Below the pieces are notes generated by a model that did not search any database, had not been told where the DNA came from, and saw only the letters and a list, made by a program, of their open reading frames with translations. The position numbers and the translations under genes are program-made. Shown here piece by piece: positions 18,408-26,451 of a stretch of DNA of 64,000 bases. The DNA is from Pseudoalteromonas luteoviolacea (GTDB lineage Bacteria; Pseudomonadota; Gammaproteobacteria; Enterobacterales; Alteromonadaceae): NCBI RefSeq assembly GCF_021654285.1, contig NZ_JAKFZS010000011.1, positions 142,340 to 206,339 on the forward strand, read 5' to 3'. Every line of letters begins with the position of its first letter. The first letter of the stretch is position 1.

Positions 18408-20105
18408 CTAGCTGCTCGATTCTTCACTGTCCGGAGCAGCTTCCGCTGTACTTTTGAGTTTACTGACAACACTCCATGCTTCGAGCATAACAAGGACACT
18501 CACCACCAAAACCACAATATCCAGGCCAACCAATAGCCAGTTACCTTTCTCATAGTATTCACCCAATTTAATAAGACCGGCAAAAAAGGCCATTAAAATA
18601 ACAAATATCATGGGGATTAATGTAAATTTTGCGGGTCTGCCAAGCTTGATAAGGTACACAGAAATGACCAACAAGGTTAAGCTTGCCAGAATTTGGTTGG
18701 TCGAACCAAATAAAGGCCAAATGATCATGCCACCGCTGCCAGATGCGCCACCAGCCCCAAAAGCCAATAACAAACAACACCCTACTGCGACTAAGGTAGC
18801 AATAATGCCATTTTTCAAAATAGGGAGTTTATAAATATCACCCCACTCTTGGATAATGTAGCGCTGCAATCGAACACCTGAGTCCATCGTTGTACCTGCA
18901 AACAACACCACCATCACAGCCAGTAATGTAGAAGCTATCTCAGCAGACAGCCCCCAACCTGTGCTTATCAAGTTTGAGCCTCCCTGAATGAACGCACCGA
19001 CTGAGCCCGCACCTAAATGGCTATAAATTTCATGCCACTCTTCAGGGGAAACCGCCAGCATCACACCACTGACGGCCACCAGCGTGATCAGCGCTAAAGA
19101 ACCCTCACCAATTGCACCTAAATACCCAACAAATCGCCCGTCGGTTTCTTTATTTAATTGTTTGGAGCTTGTACCTGAAGACACGATACCATGAAAACCA
19201 GATACAGCACCGCATGCAATCGTGACAAACAGTAGCGGAATAATACTAGGGGTATCTATTGCGGTTTGTGTGTTAAAAGCAGGTGCTGTGATGTCTGGCA
19301 TTACGACAAATACCGCACCGTATAGAAGAACGAGACCAACCAGCAGTTGCATGCCATTAATGAAATCACGGGGTTGAAGTAACATCCAAACTGGTAATAG
19401 CGAAGCAACCGCCGCATAGACGAATAAAATTAAGATCCAACTGGCTTTATCTGTTAGCCCAAACACTTCACTGGGCAGTGCAATCGGCATTCCACTACCT
19501 GCATAAATCGTTGCATACAATACCACAACACCGACCAAACAGAGCGGAATTAAAGGCACTTTACGCTTTAATAGCTGACCAATGATAAGTGCAACGACTA
19601 TAGCAGCCCAAGCAGGGAAAACAGCATTTGGATTAGCAACAAATGAATTTGCGATCACCACACCAAATACGGCGTTGACCATCAGTAATACCAAAAATAC
19701 CACAATCATAAACAGTGAACGTGTGCGTTTACCTATAACTGACTCAGACAGTGCCCCCATGGACTTGCCTTTGTGACGCGCACTGGCCCATAAAGCGCCC
19801 ATGTCATGCACACCGGCAAAAAAGATAGTACCAAAGACCACCCATAAAACAGCTGGTACCCAACCCCAATATACGGCAATCGCTGGACCGACGATGGGAG
19901 CTGCGCCAGCAACAGATGTGAAATGGTGCCCCCAAAGTACCACTTTATTAGTTGGGACATAGTCAACACCATCGTTAAATTCATGGGCAGGGGTGACGAA
20001 GTTATCGTCCATTTTAAAGATTTTCGTTGCGATAAACTTGGAGTACACAAACCAGCCAAATAGCATCCCCAAGATACCAAACAATACTATCATGATAGAT
20101 TGCAT
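18408..20105 (-). CDS. cstA: CstA-family carbon starvation protein (peptide or pyruvate transporter)
   Basis: Inner-membrane transporter of the CstA family, whose characterised members move peptides or pyruvate. Many membrane segments are visible, with the family motifs GHHFTSVAGAAPIVGPAIA near 60-78 and VHDMGALWAS near 105. At 565 residues it belongs to the shorter class and lacks the long C-terminal extension of E. coli CstA and BtsT. GAGGACAACCC precedes the ATG. The gene is followed 64 nt later by an aminopeptidase, so peptide use is a reasonable guess; substrate is otherwise unknown. Confidence 0.88.
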   Translation of the reverse strand: MQSIMIVLFGILGMLFGWFVYSKFIATKIFKMDDNFVTPAHEFNDGVDYVPTNKVVLWGHHFTSVAGAAPIVGPAIAVYWGWVPAVLWVVFGTIFFAGVHDMGALWASARHKGKSMGALSESVIGKRTRSLFMIVVFLVLLMVNAVFGVVIANSFVANPNAVFPAWAAIVVALIIGQLLKRKVPLIPLCLVGVVVLYATIYAGSGMPIALPSEVFGLTDKASWILILFVYAAVASLLPVWMLLQPRDFINGMQLLVGLVLLYGAVFVVMPDITAPAFNTQTAIDTPSIIPLLFVTIACGAVSGFHGIVSSGTSSKQLNKETDGRFVGYLGAIGEGSLALITLVAVSGVMLAVSPEEWHEIYSHLGAGSVGAFIQGGSNLISTGWGLSAEIASTLLAVMVVLFAGTTMDSGVRLQRYIIQEWGDIYKLPILKNGIIATLVAVGCCLLLAFGAGGASGSGGMIIWPLFGSTNQILASLTLLVISVYLIKLGRPAKFTLIPMIFVILMAFFAGLIKLGEYYEKGNWLLVGLDIVVLVVSVLVMLEAWSVVSKLKSTAEAAPDSEESSS

Positions 20106-20215
20106 GGGTTGTCCTCAGTGTTATTGTTGTATTAACACCACTTTAACACGGAAAACTGCAATTTCAGTTATATTTTAGTCGCACAGACGGGCAGAGATAA
20201 AATGACATCATAGCG

Positions 20216-21271
20216 TCAATTAAATAATCCCATTTGAATTTGATTGCTTGGCGAATCACCCAACCCAATTTGCACCCCAACTAAACGAACTGGTTTATTG
20301 CCATGACGAGCAATCGCTTGCTCTAATAAAGTGCACAAAATATCTGGATCAATATGGCTACATTGGCATTCTTTTGTGGTTTGAGAAAAGTCGTAAAACT
20401 TCACTTTAACACCCAACTTTGTGAAGGCACGCTCTGTTTGATACCCTTCACTGCGACGAGTCAGTTCAGGTATGAGTTTGTCACATAAAATCGACTTTAA
20501 TTGCGTCAGATCTTGGATATCTTTTTCAAACGTGGTTTCAACCCCCACGGATTTTCGCACACGCTCCGTTTCAACACCCCGCTCGTCTATTCCTTGGCAC
20601 CGTCGCCAAAGCACCCTGCCAAACTTACCAAAGCGATGTGCCATTTCATCCAAGCTTAAGCCTTTCACATCCTTGCCATGCACTAAGCCACAAGCCAATA
20701 ATTTTTCATGTGTAACCTTACCCACCCCCGGAATTTTGCGAAGTGGTAGCTCATCGATAAACGCATCTACACGCTCTGGCGTGATCACGCACTGCCCATT
20801 GGGTTTGTTTTCATCACTGGCTATTTTTGCCAAAAATTTAATTGGCGCTATACCTGCTGATGCAGTGAGCCCTGTCTCATTAAAAATATCTTTGCGGATT
20901 TGTTCTGCAATTAATGTGGCACTGCCATGAAATGCAGTGCAATCAGTCACGTCAAGATAAGCCTCATCTAAGGATAAAGGCTCTATCAACGACGTATACC
21001 TTGCGAAAATAGCACGAATTTGATGGGATACTTCTTTATAGACCTGCATACGCCCTGGCACAATGACAAGCTGAGGACAGAGTTGCTTGGCCTTATAATT
21101 AGACATGGCTGAGCGCACACCGTATTGGCGTGCAATGTAATTAGAGGTTGAGAGCACGCCTCGGTGGCTTCTGCCTCCAATGGCCATTGGCACATTAGCC
21201 AACGAAGGGTTGTCGCGCATTTCTACCGCCGCATAAAAACAATCCATATCAATGTGAATGAACTTTTTCAC
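20216..21271 (-). CDS. dinB: DNA polymerase IV
   Basis: Y-family translesion polymerase. The catalytic acidic residues are D8 (HIDMDCFY) and D102-E103 (LSLDEAYLDVT); Tyr13 is at the steric-gate position. Thumb and little-finger regions follow, with RKIPGVGKVT in the helix-hairpin-helix near 180. Length 351, as expected. The start is a GTG at 21271 with AGGTG upstream. A perfect LexA box lies 18 bp upstream, so it is SOS-regulated. The C terminus does not show a clear QxxLF-type beta-clamp motif, though QIQMGLFN at the very end is close to it. Confidence 0.95.
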   Translation of the reverse strand: MKKFIHIDMDCFYAAVEMRDNPSLANVPMAIGGRSHRGVLSTSNYIARQYGVRSAMSNYKAKQLCPQLVIVPGRMQVYKEVSHQIRAIFARYTSLIEPLSLDEAYLDVTDCTAFHGSATLIAEQIRKDIFNETGLTASAGIAPIKFLAKIASDENKPNGQCVITPERVDAFIDELPLRKIPGVGKVTHEKLLACGLVHGKDVKGLSLDEMAHRFGKFGRVLWRRCQGIDERGVETERVRKSVGVETTFEKDIQDLTQLKSILCDKLIPELTRRSEGYQTERAFTKLGVKVKFYDFSQTTKECQCSHIDPDILCTLLEQAIARHGNKPVRLVGVQIGLGDSPSNQIQMGLFN

Positions 21272-21286
21272 GAACGCACACCTAAC

Positions 21287-21306
21287 TACTGTTTACTTAT
21301 ACAGTA
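21287..21306 (-). promoter_or_regulatory. LexA (SOS) box upstream of dinB
   Basis: TACTGT-N8-ACAGTA at 21287-21306, a perfect 6-bp inverted repeat with the CTGT-N8-ACAG core (21289-21304) of the gammaproteobacterial LexA operator, directly upstream of dinB. Confidence 0.92.
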
Positions 21307-21564
21307 TATTGACAGCTTATATCTCGCTTGTCTACGCTCTGTTCACTCCTTTTGGTTAAGTACCACCTTAAGCGCCTTTACTAGACGAAAATAACCTTAT
21401 TATTTAACATCTTAAAATACACATCAAATAAATGAATGCATTAGGGTCAGCAATCACAAGTGTCGCTTCAATTAAAGCTTCTTACATAGCTACAAACAGG
21501 CTTGGTTTAAAGAAGACGCGCATCAGATTAGTTTGACAGTAAAAGCGGCTTTACCAAAGCTATA

Positions 21565-22164
21565 TCAAATACACTTTTTAGTTTCTGGCTTCAAGGTCAG
21601 TGTGTACATACTCAGCGCATAAATCGCAGCACATTGGGCTAAAATAACGCATGCGATAAAGTAGTTTCTAAAATATAGCTTGATGAATGCATTCTCTATT
21701 ACCCCGTACTTATAGCAAAGCACTTCTACCCAAGTAATAAAATTAACCAATGCCGCTGCTGCTAATAATTGAAGAAATCGAACTTCATAACGAGACAATA
21801 TAGCACGCTTAGCCACGCTCAAGAAAAACGCTTGCTGAGTACATCGATAGCAAAATAAGGCCATTGGATGTCTAAAAACGATAGGCGCCATACACACAAG
21901 GCACATAAATACCTCAAAAATATAATAGTGTACTCTCCATGTGATTACTTCATTAAAGGTAAAGAACTGAAACATTTCAATTATCGCAGAACAGAGAAGA
22001 AGCCACCTAGCAAGCGGATCACGCCAACTGATGATGAGGCCAAGAAAAAGTACTACAAATACCAAATGGTCGATAATCGTAAAAATAATTATTTCATTCA
22101 TACTTAATACAACAGCTCGCCTTGCAAAGATGATATATAAAATACAATAAGTTACATGTCGCAT
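21565..22164 (-). CDS. Hypothetical multi-pass membrane protein
   Basis: Up to 199 residues and about five hydrophobic segments (near 25-45, 51-70, 80-97, 130-150, 165-187); I recognise no family. The region between segments carries basic residues (FRHP, KRAILSRYEVRF), typical of cytoplasmic loops. The start is uncertain: the ATG at 22164 and one at 22101 (MNEIIIFTIID) are both without a good ribosome-binding site. It stands alone, in AT-rich DNA. It could be a weakly conserved accessory gene. Confidence 0.55.
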   Translation of the reverse strand: MRHVTYCILYIIFARRAVVLSMNEIIIFTIIDHLVFVVLFLGLIISWRDPLARWLLLCSAIIEMFQFFTFNEVITWRVHYYIFEVFMCLVCMAPIVFRHPMALFCYRCTQQAFFLSVAKRAILSRYEVRFLQLLAAAALVNFITWVEVLCYKYGVIENAFIKLYFRNYFIACVILAQCAAIYALSMYTLTLKPETKKCI

Positions 22165-22360
22165 TCACACAACCAAAATGTATTTTCACGCAATAAATAA
22201 AATACCAGCCAACTTTTTTATCTTCACCAGTGACTCAGTACTCACGCGCCAACAAACACCTGCACAATAAGAAGAAATGCTCTACACTGCTGGTAGTCGA
22301 TATAAATCTTAGCGCTGCAATTTAGCAGTGTGAAATTGTCAGATTTTGCAAGGAGTATCT

Positions 22361-23413
22361 ATGAAGTACAGCCAATTAGGCCACTCACCATTAAAGGTTT
22401 CGCGAGTTTGTTTAGGAAGTATGACTTGGGGTTTGCAAAACAATCAGCATGATGCGGATGAACAGATTAATTATGCCTTAAGTCAGGGTATTAACTTCAT
22501 TGATACTGCTGAGATGTATGCTGTCCCCCCTTCGCCCGATACTTATGGAAAAACCGAACAAATCATAGGGGACTGGTTAAAACGTCATGAAGAAAAAAGA
22601 TCTGAAATTGTTTTAGCTACTAAAATCGCCGGAGCTGGACTAAGTTGGGTGCGAGATGGTAAACCCATAAACAAACAGGCGGTGATCGAAGCTGTAGATC
22701 ACTCTCTCAAACGATTAAATACAGATTATATTGATGTATACCAGTTACATTGGCCAAACAGAACATCTCCCCACTTTGGTAAACACTGGCATGGTATGTT
22801 AGACCTGCACGCGGTGAGTAAAAAGCAGCAGCTAGACGAAATGAGTGACATTTTAGAAGGTCTCAAAGCATGCTTTAGCCAAGGCAAAATTCGCCATTGG
22901 GGACTATCTAACGAAACCCCTTGGGGTATCAATACCTACCTCAACTTATGTGAGCAACATCATATTGAAAAGCCCGTTTCAATTCAAAATGAATTCAATT
23001 TACTACACGAAAAAGACTGGCCTTATTTACTAGAGAATTGTGTTAACGAAGACATTGCCTACCTGCCATGGTCGCCTTTAGCTGGTGGCCTGCTAACGGG
23101 TAAATATTTAGGCGGTGCAAGACCAGATGGCAGCCGCTGGACGTTAATGCAGCGCCATGGCTTATTCAGAGACACCCAGTATTCACAACAAGCAACAGCT
23201 GCATACCAAGAAATTGCTCATGAGCACAACTTAACAACAGCGCAACTGGCGTTAGCTTGGTGTGATCAAGTCGATGGTGTGACCTCTACCATTATTGGTG
23301 CAACATCAATGGCGCAATTAAAAGAGAATATCAGCGCGTTTGATAAACCACTACCTCCAGAAGCGCTTGCTGAAATTGATACCATCTTAAAAACTTACCC
23401 GGTGCCTTTCTAG
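22361..23413 (+). CDS. tas: NADP(H)-dependent aldo/keto reductase, Tas type
   Basis: TIM-barrel oxidoreductase of the aldo/keto reductase superfamily, close to E. coli Tas. Catalytic Asp and Tyr are in NFIDTAEMYAVPP, Lys in VLATKIAG, His in VYQLHWPNR. The NADPH site IIGATSMAQLKEN is near the C terminus. I start at the ATG at 22361 (350 residues) because AAGGAG lies 5 nt upstream; the frame extends to an unsupported TTG. The physiological substrate is unknown. Confidence 0.9.
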   Translation: MKYSQLGHSPLKVSRVCLGSMTWGLQNNQHDADEQINYALSQGINFIDTAEMYAVPPSPDTYGKTEQIIGDWLKRHEEKRSEIVLATKIAGAGLSWVRDGKPINKQAVIEAVDHSLKRLNTDYIDVYQLHWPNRTSPHFGKHWHGMLDLHAVSKKQQLDEMSDILEGLKACFSQGKIRHWGLSNETPWGINTYLNLCEQHHIEKPVSIQNEFNLLHEKDWPYLLENCVNEDIAYLPWSPLAGGLLTGKYLGGARPDGSRWTLMQRHGLFRDTQYSQQATAAYQEIAHEHNLTTAQLALAWCDQVDGVTSTIIGATSMAQLKENISAFDKPLPPEALAEIDTILKTYPVPF

Positions 23414-23482
23414 TCGTCGCACACAACGAGAATGTAAATATGGTACACTCACCAATTTGCATTCTCTAACAACAAAGTCATT

Positions 23483-24004
23483 ATGAAGCAACTCAATACC
23501 AAACCCGCTGAGGCGTTGCCTGGCAGTCATTTTATTAGGCACGCAGCACGTGCAATCGTCACTAAAGATCAAGAAATTTTACTGCTCTACACCGCTAGGT
23601 ATGATGATTACACTTTGCCAGGAGGCGGTGTTGATGAAGATGAGGATATGGAAGCTGCGCTTGGCAGAGAGTTGCTAGAAGAAACAGGTGCAAAATCCAT
23701 TACCCAGATTAAGCCCTATGGTATTTATGAAGAGTTTCAGCGCTGGCACAAACCTGAATTTGATAATGTACATATTATCTCACACTGCTTCATCGTAGAA
23801 ATTTGCGGGAACTTCACAGCACCTCAAATGGAAGCGTATGAGCAAGCCAATGGTATGCGACCTGTGTGGGTACCAATTCAAGATGCCATCGCACACAATC
23901 GAGATACTTTGGCTAATAGTGATAAAAAAGGTCAATCTGTACAAAGAGAATTAACCATCTTGGAAAACATCGCTAAAGATATCATGAAGTTAAACCTAGG
24001 CTAA
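23483..24004 (+). CDS. Nudix hydrolase
   Basis: Hydrolase of nucleoside diphosphate-linked compounds. A complete Nudix box (Gx5Ex7REUxEExGU) spans G48 to about A70, with the core RELLEETGA at 62-70 and E54 at its expected place. 173 residues with no extra domain. It lies 69 nt after the aldo/keto reductase gene and may share its transcript; a stem-loop follows at 24111. The substrate cannot be predicted. Confidence 0.88.
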   Translation: MKQLNTKPAEALPGSHFIRHAARAIVTKDQEILLLYTARYDDYTLPGGGVDEDEDMEAALGRELLEETGAKSITQIKPYGIYEEFQRWHKPEFDNVHIISHCFIVEICGNFTAPQMEAYEQANGMRPVWVPIQDAIAHNRDTLANSDKKGQSVQRELTILENIAKDIMKLNLG

Positions 24005-24460
24005 ACCTAATAGCAGCGCGAGCTAGTCCGTTCGCTACAGGAAAACATAGACATTGGCTCGCAATGTGCCCGAGGCTATCACAAATAATGTATCGTCTCA
24101 GTTCATGCCAGTGACGAACTCTTTGATGAGAGTTCGTCACACAAAGAAGTAACATAAAACAAACACCTCATACCCCACTCAATTATGAGTAATCACCAGG
24201 CTCTCCCTTATTTGCATTGCACCGAGATGGTAGATTGTTGAAATAAATAAAAGGCATTGTCTTTGGAGTATCCTATACCATTTCTCATGTTTTGGGGCCA
24301 CATGTGCATGTTTGTAATATAAATGTAACAAAAATAACTTGTGACGTCATAATGAATAAGTGGTTAGACAAATAATCTCAATAAATTTCATTGCTAATTG
24401 GTAATTTCAAAATTCTGTTCTAAGTTTTGTGATGGGAGTATCGAAGCTAAGGAGTAGACT
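24005..24460. other. 456-bp intergenic region before the chemoreceptor gene
   Basis: Contains the 12-bp stem-loop at 24111-24140 and otherwise AT-rich DNA. I see no open frame with a ribosome-binding site and no convincing sigma-28 promoter for the chemoreceptor gene. GGAG lies 10 nt before the chemoreceptor ATG. Confidence 0.5.
24111..24140 (+). terminator. Stem-loop after the Nudix gene
   Basis: Perfect 12-bp stem (24111-24122 with 24129-24140, GTGACGAACTCT arm) and 6-nt loop. No T tract follows, so it is either a weak terminator or an mRNA-stabilising end. Confidence 0.5.
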
Positions 24461-26302
24461 ATGACCATACGTCAAACTTTCATTTTACTTTCTTCTCTTG
24501 TCATGATCGCACTGTTTTGCATGGTGGGTGTCTTGTGGTATGAAACAAGCCATATAGCGAATTTAGGACAGCGACTCGCAACCAGTAAAGAGATCAGTAA
24601 TGACCTTTTGATGCTCAGACGTCATGAAAAAGACTTTTTGCTTCGCAAGCAACAAAAGTATGTCGATAAGTTTGACGCTCGTATCAAACTGATGCGACAA
24701 AATATGTCAGTCCTTAGTGGGCAGCTTCCTACTCACTTACAGCAAGCCCTCATTGTCGCCGAAAAAGACCTGAGCAATTATGAAACCAACTTACGTAACT
24801 TAGTCGCACTGGATACAAAGATTGGATTTACCCCTAACCAAGGCCTGCGAGGAGAATTCAACCAAGCTGAAATCGCATTGCATGAGTCGCTCACCAATAT
24901 CGGTGATATCACAGCAATGAGTAAAGCGCTTCGGCTAGTGCTGTTGGAAAATGACTTTCAAACGAACCTCAACATGTCGACCAAAAATGAAGTAACCCAG
25001 CAGCTGGCAGTAATGAAAGTCTATTTCAATGATCAGTTTAGCGGTGGACAAAATGACCTTACTTTATTTGAAAATACGGCGCGTGCACTCACTACCGCCC
25101 TGGTTGAGCGAGGGCTAGATGCAAGCTCAGGGCTAAGAGGAGAGCTTAGAGGCAGTATTCATAAAGTTGAGAGCACAATGAATCAACTGTCTGGCGATAT
25201 AGATCAAGGGATCCAGCACGAGCTTATCGCTGCGAAAAATCAAGGCTTGATGCTAGCTGGTATCCTAACCGTCATTATCGCTGGGCTATTACTATGGAAA
25301 GGTGCGCATATTGTGCAACGACTCAAAGTTGCCAATGCTAATATGGCTACCATTAGCCATGGCGAAGGGGACCTGACCCACCATATCGAGCTGAGCGGTC
25401 GTGATGAAGTCACAGAGTTTGCAGGGTCAGTCAATCAATTTATCGATACAACCGCCGATATTGTCAGGGAAATAAAGCATACGGGCGAAACAGTAGAGAG
25501 TGGCGCGCATCAATCGGTTGAGGTGACGAAACGCTCACAACAAGCCATCGAAGAGCAAAAAAATAATACCCATGCCGTGAAGGTGGCGGTCAGTGAGCTA
25601 GTGCAAGCCGTTTCTCTGATTGCAGAAAACAGCGTTGCAGTGCAAAACAATGTCAATGAGGCCGATGAAAATATGGCCCGCGGCTCAGAAATCATGCACA
25701 AAGCCCACCACAACATGTCGGAGTTGACGGGGCACATCAACGAAAACAGTAAACTGATGCAGCAATTATCCTCTGCCAGTGGCGAAATTGAAAGTGTGAC
25801 TTCAGTCATACGTGGGATCACAGAACAAACCAACTTACTCGCACTTAACGCCGCTATAGAAGCTGCGCGCGCTGGTGAAAGCGGTCGAGGCTTTGCGGTC
25901 GTTGCTGACGAAGTGCGCACACTGGCAAAACGGACTCAAAGCTCTACCGTTGAAATCGAACGCATGATCCATGGTCTGCAAAGCTTGGTCCATGATTCAG
26001 AGCAAGCAATGCAAACAAGCTTATCTTTAAGTGAACAAATGTACGAAGGGATCACAGATGCCCAGCAAAGCATGGATGATAACAAACATGCGATGGATAA
26101 AATACGCGATATGGTGATCCAAATCGCAGGCGCAACAGAAGAGCAAATGGCAACCGTTCAAGGGGTAGAAAATGCGGCAGCCAATATCTCTGTATCAGCA
26201 GAGCAGCTCTATGTTGACTCTTGCCAAAACTGCAAAAACTGTGAAGCACTTGAATTTGACGCCCATAAAATGCAGGAGGACGTATCTAAATTCAAAGTAT
26301 AA
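24461..26302 (+). CDS. Methyl-accepting chemotaxis protein with HBM-like sensor and C-terminal Cys cluster
   Basis: Transmembrane chemoreceptor, 613 residues. Membrane segments lie at about 7-27 and 262-283. Between them is an all-helical domain with [12 protein letters not shown] near 47-58 and the repeated GLRGE...H..E signature (about 128-145 and 226-245), as in helical bimodular (HBM) sensors, which bind organic acids in known cases. A HAMP segment follows (to about 340) and a signalling domain with the invariant tip [19 protein letters not shown] near 454-472. The C terminus carries C588, C591 and C594 (CQNCKNC), unusual for the family. It does not end in an NWETF-type pentapeptide. Confidence 0.93.
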   Translation: MTIRQTFILLSSLVMIALFCMVGVLWYETSHIANLGQRLATSKEISNDLLMLRRHEKDFLLRKQQKYVDKFDARIKLMRQNMSVLSGQLPTHLQQALIVAEKDLSNYETNLRNLVALDTKIGFTPNQGLRGEFNQAEIALHESLTNIGDITAMSKALRLVLLENDFQTNLNMSTKNEVTQQLAVMKVYFNDQFSGGQNDLTLFENTARALTTALVERGLDASSGLRGELRGSIHKVESTMNQLSGDIDQGIQHELIAAKNQGLMLAGILTVIIAGLLLWKGAHIVQRLKVANANMATISHGEGDLTHHIELSGRDEVTEFAGSVNQFIDTTADIVREIKHTGETVESGAHQSVEVTKRSQQAIEEQKNNTHAVKVAVSELVQAVSLIAENSVAVQNNVNEADENMARGSEIMHKAHHNMSELTGHINENSKLMQQLSSASGEIESVTSVIRGITEQTNLLALNAAIEAARAGESGRGFAVVADEVRTLAKRTQSSTVEIERMIHGLQSLVHDSEQAMQTSLSLSEQMYEGITDAQQSMDDNKHAMDKIRDMVIQIAGATEEQMATVQGVENAAANISVSAEQLYVDSCQNCKNCEALEFDAHKMQEDVSKFKV

Positions 26303-26322
26303 ATCATCAAACGCCTTACACA

Positions 26323-26351
26323 GCGGCACTTTTGCACCTTAAAAGTGCCGC
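26323..26351 (+). terminator. Stem-loop terminator after the chemoreceptor
   Basis: Perfect 11-bp stem GCGGCACTTTT / AAAAGTGCCGC (26323-26333 with 26341-26351) and a 7-nt loop, 20 nt after the stop. The T run is in the stem rather than after it. Confidence 0.6.
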
Positions 26352-26451
26352 GAGATCAAAGTAATTCTCTTATCTTCTCGAAATATGATGTAAACATGTT
26401 ACAGTCTTGAGTAAGCATCTCGCTTAATATAGGCAATTCAAAGGAGTAGGC

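Noticed and set aside
20472..20930. 152-residue frame antisense to dinB
   Set aside because: Shadow of dinB, no start signals.
21307..21564. Possible gene remnant between dinB and the membrane protein gene
   Set aside because: Short frames only, no family similarity recognised; better treated as noncoding.
24300..24460. Sigma-28 promoter before the chemoreceptor gene
   Set aside because: TAAA and GCTAATTG words occur but the spacing does not fit the flagellar promoter consensus.
25510..25920. 136-residue frame antisense to the chemoreceptor
   Set aside because: Shadow frame of the conserved signalling domain; low-complexity Ala/Ser/Cys composition.
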